From contig JAFKNA010000005.1 of NCBI GenBank assembly GCA_017305135.1, positions 310,001 through 374,000 on the forward strand: a stretch of DNA of 64,000 nucleotides, in the 5' to 3' direction. The notes below the pieces were generated by a model that was not told the DNA's origin, searched no databases, and worked only from the letters and a program-made list of their open reading frames with translations. Shown piece by piece: positions 53,407 through 61,514 of the stretch (position 1 is the stretch's first letter; each line of letters starts with the position of its first letter). Source of the stretch: Lysobacterales bacterium (GTDB taxonomy: Bacteria > Pseudomonadota > Gammaproteobacteria > Xanthomonadales > Rhodanobacteraceae). A program made the translations under genes and the position numbers.

Positions 53407-54090
53407 GTGTTCGTCCAGCTGCCGAGCCGCCGCAAGCCGCAGCCGCCGTGGGCGACCCTGCTCATCGTGGTCGCCTGCATGCTGGTGTTCCTGTGGCTGA
53501 GCCTTTTGCCCGCGCCCGAACGGCTGGGCGTGCTGACGCGCTGGGGCACGGTGCCTTCCTCGCTGCTCGACGGCAGCGTGCCCTGGTTCCGCCAGCTCAT
53601 GGAGCTGCGCGCCGCGCGCCTGGTGAGCGCGATCTTCATCCACGCCGACTGGCTGCACGTCACCGGCAACCTGCTGTTCCTGATCATCTTCGGGGTGCCG
53701 GCCGAACGCGCCCTCGGCACCCGCCGCTTCCTCGCCCTGTTCGTGCTGGGCGGCGCATTGGCCAACCTGGTCGGCGCGCTCACGCTGGCCGGCACCCACG
53801 CCCCGATCGTGGGCTCGAGCGGCGCAGTGTCGACGGTGGTCGGCGCCTACCTCGCCCTGTTCCCGCGCGCGCGCTTGGGACTGGTGTTGCCGCTGGGCGC
53901 CTTCCTCGAATTCGTACGCATCCCGGCGCCGCTGCTGATCGGCTTCTGGGCCATGCTGCAGCTCCTCTTCACCTTCGTCGGCCCCGCCTTTGGCGCCGTG
54001 GCCTGGTGGACCCACGTCAGCGGCTTCGCCATCGGCGTGGCGTTCGCGCTGCTGTCGCGGCCGGCGATCGCGCGCAGGTTGAGGGATTGA
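53407..54090 (+). CDS. Rhomboid-family intramembrane serine protease
   Basis: 227 residues with six to seven hydrophobic helices. Family motifs are HADWLHVTGNLLFL (His84, Asn88), the nucleophile GSSG (136-139, Ser138) and the catalytic His203 in WWTHVSGFAIG. It begins with GTG 13 bp after gspB, so it is almost certainly co-transcribed with gspAB. The standard rhomboid fold cleaves transmembrane segments. The link to secretion is inferred from position. Confidence 0.85.
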   Translation: MFVQLPSRRKPQPPWATLLIVVACMLVFLWLSLLPAPERLGVLTRWGTVPSSLLDGSVPWFRQLMELRAARLVSAIFIHADWLHVTGNLLFLIIFGVPAERALGTRRFLALFVLGGALANLVGALTLAGTHAPIVGSSGAVSTVVGAYLALFPRARLGLVLPLGAFLEFVRIPAPLLIGFWAMLQLLFTFVGPAFGAVAWWTHVSGFAIGVAFALLSRPAIARRLRD

Positions 54091-54200
54091 GCACGGCACC
54101 GCCGTGGTTGGCCGGCTCGCCCCGGTATTTCGAGAACCCGGGTTCCGTTCCGCGCAAGCGTGGGGCCATCGGGTACTTGACCTCGTCGAAGCAGATCAAG

Positions 54201-54230
54201 ATGGATGCCCGCTTTCGCGGGCATGACGTC
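54201..54230. repeat. Dispersed 30-bp hairpin repeat, copy 1
   Basis: ATGGATGCCCGC-TTTC-GCGGGCATGACGTC. An identical copy in reverse orientation is at 58792-58821 and a near-identical one (loop TGTT) at 61428-61457. Stem GATGCCCGC/GCGGGCATG. Confidence 0.85.
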
Positions 54231-54298
54231 CGGGAACCGGATAGCGATGCCGGGCACCCGCTTTCCGGTCCGCGGCCCTCCAGCACTACAATCCCCCG

Positions 54299-54619
54299 AT
54301 GCCCAAGACCCGCCTCTACAAGGTCACCTTCCTGTCCCAGGGCAAGAGCATCGAGCTGTATGCCCGGCGCGTGGCGTCGAGCGAGCTGTGGGGATTCGTC
54401 GAGGTCGGCGAGCTGGTGTTCGAACCGCCGGGCGAGGGCCTGGTGGTCGATCCCACCGAGGAGCGGCTGCGCGAGGAATTCAAGGACACGCGCGTCCTGC
54501 ACCTGCCGATGCATGCGGTGGTGCGCATCGAGGAGGTGTCGCGCCGCGGCACGCTGGCGATCCGGGATGCCGGCAGTGGCGAGAAGATCATGCCGTTCCC
54601 GGTGCCGCCGCGGCGGTGA
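54299..54619 (+). CDS. DUF1820 family protein
   Basis: 106 residues: MPKTRLYKVTFLSQGKSIELYAR, SSELWGFVEVGELVFEP, a short basic core and HLPMHAVVRIEEVSRRGTLA. The family is a small cytoplasmic protein of unknown function, widespread in gammaproteobacteria. Start at 54299. It stands alone, 208 bp after the rhomboid gene with a repeat between. Confidence 0.87.
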   Translation: MPKTRLYKVTFLSQGKSIELYARRVASSELWGFVEVGELVFEPPGEGLVVDPTEERLREEFKDTRVLHLPMHAVVRIEEVSRRGTLAIRDAGSGEKIMPFPVPPRR

Positions 54620-55085
54620 GAGCGGCCGGGGTTGCGAATTTGTGGTTGGCAGGAGCCAAGAAGCGTCTGAGCAAGCCGTCATTCCCTCGGAAGCGGGACA
54701 AGAGCCCTGCCTGCAGAACGCTCGAAGGACGGTCCCGGAGGGGCGCGCGCAGCGGGTAATCCAGGTTGCTGTTTAGCCCGGTGCATCCGTGCACCGAGCC
54801 TTTGCGGCTGGCGCGATGGGATACGCCATACAAGGCGCCTCCTGTAGGAGCCCACCCTGTGGGCGACCAAGGCCGATGGTCACGCGACTACGCTGGTCGC
54901 GCACAGGGTGCGCTCCTACAGGGCGGCTTGAGCCTGCGCGCAGGCGTAGACACGCCATGTTTGCTCCGCGACAGCACGCCGCCGAAATCGGCAGGACGGC
55001 TCCCACTCGACCGAACCGGCATGGCGATGACGGTCGAGGCATTCGGGCTTTTCCGACTCCGATCCCCGATTCCCGACCTGTCCCC
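54620..55085. other. Convergent spacer after the DUF1820 gene with full paired repeat
   Basis: About 465 bp with no credible gene. It holds the second full-length paired GTAG/REP element (54843-54920) and, near 55055-55080, degenerate GATTC-type motifs (CCGATCCCCGATTCCCGACC). Confidence 0.65.
54843..54920. repeat. Paired GTAG/REP-type palindromic element (full-length copy 2)
   Basis: Inverted arms 54843-54869 (TGTAGGAGCCCACCCTGTGG start) and 54894-54920. Spacer and right flank closely match the element at 10476-10554. The outer arms can pair to a long stem. Confidence 0.88.
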
Positions 55086-56441
55086 TCAGCCCTTCGCCCG
55101 CCCTCCCCCGCGCAGCGCCAGCGCCTTCAGCGCGTTCAGCGCCTCGTTGAGCGCGTAGTCGGTTTCGAGGTCGCGGTCGGCGGCGCGCGGCGTCGCCACC
55201 GGGTGCTCCTCGTCGCTCCCCTTGAGGTGGTTGCGCAGGTCGCGCTCGCCGAGGATCGGCAGCGGCGTGTCCTGGCGGGGGCTCAGCGACAGGTCGGCCA
55301 GGGCAATGTCGGGGGCGATGCCGGCGGCCTGGATGGAGACGCCGCTCGGCGTGTAGTAGCGCGCGGTGGTGATCTTGACGGCGTGGTCGGCGTCGAGCGG
55401 CAGGACCGTCTGCACCGAGCCCTTGCCGAAGCTGCGCCGGCCCATGAGCAGGGCGCGGTGGTTGTCCTTGAGCGCGCCGGCGACGATCTCGGCGGCCGAG
55501 GCGGTGCCGTTGTCGATCAGCACCACCAGCGGCGCGCCGTGCAGCAGGTCGCCGCCGGGGGTGGCGCTGAAGCTCATGTCGGACTCGGGCGTGCGCCCGC
55601 GGGTGGTGACGATCACGCCCGCGTCGAGGAACAGGTTGCTGACCTCCACCGCGGAGGTCAGCAGCCCGCCCGGGTTGCTGCGCAGGTCGAGGATCGCGCC
55701 GCGCAGCGGCGCCTTGTTGTCGGCGGCGAGGCGCTCGATGCGGCGGCGCAACTGGTTGCCGGTATCGGCCTGGAACTGGCTGACGCGCAGGTAGGCGTAG
55801 CCCGGCTCCAGCAGGCGGCCACGGGCACTGGCGACGCGGATGGCCTCGCGGCGGACGACGATGTCCACCGGCAGCGCCTGCTGCTCGTGCAGCACGCCGA
55901 GGGTGATCGCGGTGCCGACCTTGCCGCGCAGCATGGCGACGGCGGCATCGAGATCGTCCGGCTGCACCGGCTTGCCGTCGATGCTGACGATGGTGTCGCC
56001 GGCGCGGATGCCGGCGCGCTCGGCGGGGGAGCCGTCGATCGGCGCCACCACGCGCAGGGTGCCCTGCAGCTGCATGACCTCGACGCCGAGGCCGTTGTAG
56101 CTGCCGGTGGTGTCCTCGGTGAGATCCTCGATCTGCTGCTGGTCGAGGTACTCGCTGTGCGGGTCGAGATCGGACAGCAGGCCGCGGATCGCCGCCTGCA
56201 TCAGGCGGTGGTCGTCGACGTCATCGACGTAGGCCGCCTTGACCAGGTTGTAGACCGCGGTGAAGGTGCGGATGTCCTCCAGCGGCACGCTGCCCTGGGC
56301 CGGGGCGGCGGCGGGCGCGGCCTCGGCGGGCGCGCCGACGTCCGGCAACTCCGGTTCCGCCCGCTGGGCGGCGGGCGGTTCGGCGAGGACGGGGAAGGCA
56401 ACGAGGAGAGCCAGCAGCAACGCGGGCAGACGCGCGGACAT
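55086..56441 (-). CDS. Carboxyl-terminal processing protease (S41, CtpA/Prc type)
   Basis: 451 residues. A signal peptide (RLPALLLALLVAFPVLA) is followed by a PDZ domain (about 115-200, SYNGLGVEVMQLQGTLRVV, AERAGIRAGDTIVSIDG) and the S41 core. Ser315 in DNGTASAAEIVAG and Lys340 in GRRSFGKGSVQTV form the catalytic dyad. These periplasmic proteases trim precursors and cell-wall hydrolases. The ATG at 56441 has AGAGG upstream. In related genomes it follows envC; here two membrane-protein genes lie between them. Confidence 0.92.
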   Translation of the reverse strand: MSARLPALLLALLVAFPVLAEPPAAQRAEPELPDVGAPAEAAPAAAPAQGSVPLEDIRTFTAVYNLVKAAYVDDVDDHRLMQAAIRGLLSDLDPHSEYLDQQQIEDLTEDTTGSYNGLGVEVMQLQGTLRVVAPIDGSPAERAGIRAGDTIVSIDGKPVQPDDLDAAVAMLRGKVGTAITLGVLHEQQALPVDIVVRREAIRVASARGRLLEPGYAYLRVSQFQADTGNQLRRRIERLAADNKAPLRGAILDLRSNPGGLLTSAVEVSNLFLDAGVIVTTRGRTPESDMSFSATPGGDLLHGAPLVVLIDNGTASAAEIVAGALKDNHRALLMGRRSFGKGSVQTVLPLDADHAVKITTARYYTPSGVSIQAAGIAPDIALADLSLSPRQDTPLPILGERDLRNHLKGSDEEHPVATPRAADRDLETDYALNEALNALKALALRGGGRAKG

Positions 56442-56595
56442 CGAACACACCTCTGTGATTGATCCCGAGTGTACGCCATCGGTGCGGGTGCCTTCGCTTC
56501 GACCGCCCGGCCGGCCGCGCGGTTCGCGCGCGCCGACATGACCGGTTCAGCGCGCGGTGGCGGCGATCGGACTGGCACGCGGGACGAAATGGCGA

Positions 56596-58527
56596 TCATT
56601 CGTCCGGTGCCGGATCCGGCGGGTCCAGGTGCCAGGGCGAACTGATCAGCATCAGTCGCGGCCCGCCGTGCTTGAGCAGCATGGCGCGCAGGTGGCGGGT
56701 GCGCCGGCTGTGCATCAGCGGCTGGTACCAGCGCTGCCGGACCAGCTCGGGCACCAGCACCGCGATGCGCCGCCCGGGGTGGTTGCGCTCCAGCTCCTGC
56801 ACCAGGGCCAGCACCGGTTCGTGGATGGTGCGGTATTGCGCGGTCAGCACGTGGAGCTGCGGGGTGGCGCGCCCGGCGGCGCGCGCCGGCGCCTCGACGT
56901 CGCGCCGCCATTGCGCGCGAAGTTCGCTCCATTTTTCCTCGCAGTCGGGACCGGCGAGCTGGGTGAGGTGCACGGCGATGATGTCGGGCGAGATGCTCAT
57001 GGCGAGGCCCAGTGCCTTGTCGGTCAGCCGGTTCCATTCCTCGGTGACCACCAGCACCACCGGCGGCTGCAGGTGGCTGAGGTCGAGCGGACGCAGGTCG
57101 CGCACGTTGCGATCGAGCTCGTCGTAGTAGCCGCGGATCGTCTTCAGCAGCAGGATCACCGCCGGGATCACCAGCAGCGTGATCCAGGCCCCTTCGCTGA
57201 ACTTGGCCACCGCCATGATCACCGTGGCGATCGCCGACGCGGCCATGCCGGCGGCATTGGTCAGGAGGTGCAGCCGGTCCATGCCGCCGCGCCCGCCCGG
57301 ATCGCGTTCGCGCAGCACGCGCCGCCAGTGCATCACCATGCCCGCCTGCGACAGGGTGAAGGTGGCGAAGGCGCCGATCGCGAACAGCGGGATCAGGCGA
57401 TCGGTGATGCCGCCGAACACCACCAGCAGCAGCGCGGCGCAGGCACTGAGATAGCCGATGCCGACCGAGAACACCAGGCGCCGCCCGGCGTTGGCGAAGG
57501 GCCGCGGCAGGTAGCCGTCATCGGCGATCAGGCGGCACAGGCGCGGGAAGGCGACGAAGCTGGTGTTGGCCGAGAGCGCCAGCACGCAGAGCAGCGCGCC
57601 CATCGTCACGTAGTAGAGCACGCCCTCGCCGACCACCGCGCCGGTCAGTTGCGCGAGGACGCTGCGGTAGCCGGCCTGGGCCTGGTCCATCGCCGTGATG
57701 TGGTAGCCCTGCGCCAGCCAGGCGGTCGCGGCGAGGAAGCTGGCGAGGACGATGACGATGGTCGCCAGGGTGCGATGGCCGACCGCCACGCGCGGCTCGC
57801 GGAACGCGCCCATGCCGTTGCTCACCGCCTCGATGCCGGTCATCGCCGTGCAACCGCTGGCGAAGGCGCGCAGCAGCAGCCACGCGCCGATCGCCTCCGC
57901 GGCGGGTGGGAGCGGTGCGGGCGCGACCACCGGCGCCAGCGTGCCGCCACCGCCAAGGCTCCGATAGACCCCGGTGCCGAGGACCAGGGCGAAGCTGCCG
58001 ATGTACAGGTAGGTGGGCAGCGCGAACAGGCGGCCCGCATCGTGGGTGCCGCGCAGGTTGGCGATGGTGATCAGGGCGAGGATGCCGATGCATAGCGGCA
58101 ATGTGTAGGGATGCAGGGACGGCAGCGCCGAGACCAGCGCGCCCACGCCGGCCGAGATGCCGACCGCGACATTGAGCACGTAGTCGATCATCAGCGCCGC
58201 GGCGGCAAGGAGGCTCGCATTGGGGCCGAGGTTGGCGCGCGTCACCGCGTACGCGCCGCCATTGCCCGGATACGCGCGGATGGTCTGCCAGTAGGACGCG
58301 AACAGCAGCAGCAGCAGGGCAATGACCGGCGCCATCACCCAGCCGGTCCAGCCCGCGCTCGCCACCCCCGCCACCGCCAGCACGGCCATCGCCGCTTCCG
58401 GCCCGTAGGCCGAGGAACCGATCGCGTCCAACCCCATCGCCGGCACGCCCTCGAACGCGCCGATCTTGCGTTCCTCCGACTCGCGGTTGGCGAGGCGGCG
58501 GCCGAGCAGCAGGTGGAGGACGTGCAC
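56596..58527 (-). CDS. APC-family permease, KimA-like (potassium/amino acid)
   Basis: 643 residues. The N-terminus LLLGRRLANRESEERKIGAF, MGLDAIGSSAYGPEAAMAVL and AYPGNGGAYAVTRANLGPNA matches the KimA/YdaO branch of APC transporters. Twelve hydrophobic helices precede a ~150-residue cytoplasmic C-terminal domain with RRIAVLVPELVRQRWYQPLM. The GTG at 58527 is supported by codon use: upstream in-frame codons (GCT CTT GCT, AGA, CCA) are unlike this genome. KimA imports K+ in Bacillus under c-di-AMP control; neither substrate nor regulation can be confirmed here. Confidence 0.83.
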   Translation of the reverse strand: MHVLHLLLGRRLANRESEERKIGAFEGVPAMGLDAIGSSAYGPEAAMAVLAVAGVASAGWTGWVMAPVIALLLLLFASYWQTIRAYPGNGGAYAVTRANLGPNASLLAAAALMIDYVLNVAVGISAGVGALVSALPSLHPYTLPLCIGILALITIANLRGTHDAGRLFALPTYLYIGSFALVLGTGVYRSLGGGGTLAPVVAPAPLPPAAEAIGAWLLLRAFASGCTAMTGIEAVSNGMGAFREPRVAVGHRTLATIVIVLASFLAATAWLAQGYHITAMDQAQAGYRSVLAQLTGAVVGEGVLYYVTMGALLCVLALSANTSFVAFPRLCRLIADDGYLPRPFANAGRRLVFSVGIGYLSACAALLLVVFGGITDRLIPLFAIGAFATFTLSQAGMVMHWRRVLRERDPGGRGGMDRLHLLTNAAGMAASAIATVIMAVAKFSEGAWITLLVIPAVILLLKTIRGYYDELDRNVRDLRPLDLSHLQPPVVLVVTEEWNRLTDKALGLAMSISPDIIAVHLTQLAGPDCEEKWSELRAQWRRDVEAPARAAGRATPQLHVLTAQYRTIHEPVLALVQELERNHPGRRIAVLVPELVRQRWYQPLMHSRRTRHLRAMLLKHGGPRLMLISSPWHLDPPDPAPDE

Positions 58528-58858
58528 TGGTGGACCCGTCGGGGGCGGTCTCCATTCGGCAGCAAGAGCCGTGCCGCCCTCCTGCATACCTGCGGACGGC
58601 ATGCAGGCCGGGCCAGCATAGTCGCGTTTGCGCGGGCGCAGCGGCGGACGCTGCGGTTCGGTCAGCGGCGATTCGCTTGCCCGATCGCCCGGGATACGCA
58701 CGCCTGCCCCTTTCTTGACCGCAGATGGCCCTTTGCTTCACGGGCAACGGATTCGCGGCGGACCGTTGGCTGAACGCTGACCGGATCACGCGACGTCATG
58801 CCCGCGAAAGCGGGCATCCATTTCAGCCTTCCGCAGGTGCTCGCCGGAGTCCGAACCG
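58528..58858. other. Leader region of the KimA-like gene
   Basis: About 330 bp. On the minus strand TATGCT (58619-58614) may be a -10 box, giving a leader of about 80 nt with a hairpin CCTGCAT..ATGCAGG (58581-58607). The 30-bp repeat lies at 58792-58821. A ydaO-type riboswitch is not recognisable. Confidence 0.45.
58792..58821. repeat. Dispersed 30-bp hairpin repeat, copy 2 (inverted)
   Basis: Exact reverse complement of the element at 54201-54230 across all 30 bases, just downstream (minus strand) of the acyltransferase stop codon. Confidence 0.85.
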
Positions 58859-60019
58859 CTAGCCGGGGGTCGCCTGACGGCGGGCGAGCGCGGCGGCGGG
58901 CTTTGTGACCAGGAACGGACGTTCGACCAGCCGGTAGGAAATCCACGCCACCAGCAGCGAGGCCGGGATCACCACCAGCGCGCGCAGGCCGAGGCCGCCG
59001 AGATCCCGCGCCAGGCCCGGCCAGAGCTGGTCCAGCCAGCCGATCAGCGGGTTGTGCCAGAGATACAGGCTGTAGCTGACGGTGCCGACGAAGGCCAGCG
59101 CGCGCCCGCCGAACAGCCATCGCGCCAGCGGCAGCGGCGAGGCGGCCGCAAGCACCACCAGCGCCAGCGACGCGCCGGCGAGGGTGGCGTAGGCGAAAAT
59201 CAGCGGCGCATCGGCACGCACGAAGATGTCGCCACGACCATCGAGATGGCCCATCAGCAGCAGTACGCAGGCGAGGCCTGCCAGCAGCACCGCAAGGTCG
59301 CGTCGTCGGGCTCCGCCGCCACCGCGCCGCAGGTGCAACCCCGCCGCCAGTACGCCGAACGCGAATTCGTCGATGCGGGCCGGTGTCTGCAGGATCAGCG
59401 GATAGGCCAGGAACCATTCCCAGACGCCGTCGTAAAGCAGGTGCCAGCAGGCGATCCGCACCGTCACCGAGGCCACCACCAGGAACGCCATCACCAAGCC
59501 CCAGCGGGCGCGGCCGAAGACGAAGCCGAGCAGCGGCAGCACGATGTAGAAATTCCACTCCACCGGCAACGTCCACCACACGCCGTTCCAGAGCGGAAAG
59601 CCGAAGTAGACGAACTCCATGCTGAGATAGGCCAAGAGCTCCTGCCACGGCGGCAGGGTGCCGATGCCGGCCAGCGCCAGCAGCACCAGCACGCCGAGTT
59701 GCGCATAGAAGGCCGGCAGCACGCGCAGCGCGCGGCGTTTCCAGAACCGCCCGAGGCGCGGGAACGGCCGGTCGCCAAGCGCCCAGCGCATGAATGGCAG
59801 CCCGAGCAGGAAGCCGGACAGCACGAAGAAGAGGTCGACGCCCAGATAGCCGGTCGAGAACACTGCCGTCAGGTCAAGCGGCCCCAGCGCCAGCCGCGGG
59901 CTGCCAGCCGCCAGCCACAGATGGAACAGCACCACCCAGCCGGCGGCGATGCCGCGCAGGCCGGTGAGGTTGGGGAAGTAGTCCCGCGGTGATGACCGCC
60001 CCTCGGCGACCGCCGTCAT
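58859..60019 (-). CDS. Acyltransferase 3 family membrane protein
   Basis: 386 residues with about ten hydrophobic segments. Family motifs are PNLTGLRGIAAGWVVLFHLW (catalytic His region), GYLGVDLFFVLSGFLLG and RRALRVLPAFYAQL. The C-terminus has VSYSLYLWHNPLIGWLDQL and YRLVERPFL. Members O-acylate exopolysaccharide, LPS O-antigen or peptidoglycan-linked sugars at the inner membrane. The ATG at 60019 was preferred; a GTG at 60049 is possible. Acceptor unknown. Confidence 0.88.
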   Translation of the reverse strand: MTAVAEGRSSPRDYFPNLTGLRGIAAGWVVLFHLWLAAGSPRLALGPLDLTAVFSTGYLGVDLFFVLSGFLLGLPFMRWALGDRPFPRLGRFWKRRALRVLPAFYAQLGVLVLLALAGIGTLPPWQELLAYLSMEFVYFGFPLWNGVWWTLPVEWNFYIVLPLLGFVFGRARWGLVMAFLVVASVTVRIACWHLLYDGVWEWFLAYPLILQTPARIDEFAFGVLAAGLHLRRGGGGARRRDLAVLLAGLACVLLLMGHLDGRGDIFVRADAPLIFAYATLAGASLALVVLAAASPLPLARWLFGGRALAFVGTVSYSLYLWHNPLIGWLDQLWPGLARDLGGLGLRALVVIPASLLVAWISYRLVERPFLVTKPAAALARRQATPG

Positions 60020-60184
60020 GGCAGCATCTGCGCGCTTTTCATCATGCACGTTGGGTATTCAGCGGGAAAAGGCCGATGCTATACGGTTCGGCGCGATCAT
60101 CCATCCATGGCGATGCCATGCTGCGGGAATCAGGCACAGGCGCCGCACTGGCGCATCGTCCAAGTCCGCAGCACGTCAGGTACT

Positions 60185-61414
60185 TCATTTCCCCAACCAC
60201 CCCCGTGGATCCACCGGCTTGCCCTTAGCGCGCAGCTCGAAATAAAGGCCGGGCTTGCGCTGGCCGCCGCTGGAGCCGCTGGTGGCGACGGGCTGGCCGG
60301 CGTCGATCCAGTCGCCGACGCCCTTGGACAGGGTTTCGTTGCCGCCGTAGAGGCTGAGCCAGCCGTCGCCGTGGTCGACTATGATCATCAGGCCGTAGCC
60401 GCGCAGCCAGTCGGCGAAGGCGACGCGGCCGTGGGAGACGGCGCGGACCTGGGTGCCGGGGTCGGCGCCGATGAGGATGCCGCTGCTCGGGCGGCCGGAC
60501 TCGTCGGCGGCGCCGAAGGCGGTCAGGACGCGACCGCGGAGCGGCCAGGCGAGGCGGCCCTTGATGGCGGCGAAGGGCTCGACCTGCGGCAGTTGCCGCG
60601 GGATGTCGGCGAAGATGTCGCGGAGCTTTTCGAGAAGGTCCGACAGGGCCGCTTCATCCTTGCCGAGCGCGGCGATGCGCGCCGCCTGGTCGCCGAGCTG
60701 GGCGTCGATGCGCGCGACGAGCTCCTCGCGCGCGGCGCGCCCGGCGGCGAGTCGCTCGCCCTCGGCGGCGCGTTCGGCGCGGCTGCGGTCGATCTCGCGC
60801 GCTTCGGCCTGGATCGATTCCTCGACGGCGGCGAGTTCGCGGAGGTCTGCCATCAAGGTGTCGATGCGTTCGACGCGGGCGCGCTGGAAGTAGCGGTGGT
60901 AGGCCAGCACGCGGGCGATCGCGGCGATGTCGTCCTGCTGCAGCAGGAGCTTGAGTTCCTCGTGCTGGCCGAGCGCGTAGGCCGAGCGGAGCAGCGCCGC
61001 GAGGGCTTCGCGCTGGGCGGAGAGCGCGGTCGCGAGTTCCGCCTTGCGCGCCTCCAGCTCTCCAAGGCGCGCGTGGCGGGAGGCCAGTTCGTCATCGAGC
61101 TGCTGCACCTGGCGGGCCACTTCGGCGACCGCCAGCTCCTGTTCGCGCAGCGCCTTGACCGCCTCGTTGCGCTCGCCGCGGGTCTGGTGCTGCTGCGCGG
61201 TGAGGGTGCGGACTTCGGCCCGTACGGCTTCGAGCTTCTGTTTGGCTTCCTTCTCCTGCGCCGCGCGGGCAGCGGGATCGATGTCCTGCGCCGAGGGGAA
61301 CGCGGGCACGAGCGCCAGGAGCAGGACTGCGGCGGCGAAGGCCGGGCGCCATCCTCGTCGATGTGCAGCCGGTTTCGGGCGGCAGGCGATCATTGGCGAA
61401 GAAGGCATGGCCAT
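60185..61414 (-). CDS. envC: Murein hydrolase activator EnvC
   Basis: 409 residues from 61414 (ATGs at 61408 and 61393 also possible). A signal peptide (FAAAVLLLALVPAFPSAQ) is followed by a long coiled coil (about 45-270) and a C-terminal LytM domain that lacks zinc ligands. SSGILIGADPGTQVRAVSHG has no H..D pair, and VDHGDGWLSLYGGNETLSKG lacks the second HxH His. This is the EnvC pattern: it activates amidases at the septum instead of cutting peptidoglycan. gpmI lies immediately upstream, the conserved gpmI-envC order. Confidence 0.92.
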   Translation of the reverse strand: MAMPSSPMIACRPKPAAHRRGWRPAFAAAVLLLALVPAFPSAQDIDPAARAAQEKEAKQKLEAVRAEVRTLTAQQHQTRGERNEAVKALREQELAVAEVARQVQQLDDELASRHARLGELEARKAELATALSAQREALAALLRSAYALGQHEELKLLLQQDDIAAIARVLAYHRYFQRARVERIDTLMADLRELAAVEESIQAEAREIDRSRAERAAEGERLAAGRAAREELVARIDAQLGDQAARIAALGKDEAALSDLLEKLRDIFADIPRQLPQVEPFAAIKGRLAWPLRGRVLTAFGAADESGRPSSGILIGADPGTQVRAVSHGRVAFADWLRGYGLMIIVDHGDGWLSLYGGNETLSKGVGDWIDAGQPVATSGSSGGQRKPGLYFELRAKGKPVDPRGWLGK

Positions 61415-61427
61415 GGCGGGATGTTCA

Positions 61428-61457
61428 ATGGATGCCCGCTGTTGCGGGCATGACGTC
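61428..61457. repeat. Dispersed 30-bp hairpin repeat, copy 3
   Basis: Same 30-bp element as at 54201 with loop TGTT for TTTC. It sits in the 100-bp gpmI-envC spacer. Confidence 0.85.
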
Positions 61458-61514
61458 GCGAAATGTTCCGGCGGCGTTCCCCAGCCCACGGCGCCTCTCC
61501 GTGGGCTCCATGGT

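Noticed and set aside
58528-58620. ydaO-type c-di-AMP riboswitch before the KimA-like gene
   Set aside because: The leader is short (about 80 nt) and shows only one hairpin; the conserved ydaO core is absent.
60185-61414. Active M23 endopeptidase
   Set aside because: The LytM domain lacks the zinc-binding His/Asp and HxH residues and matches EnvC, a non-catalytic amidase activator.
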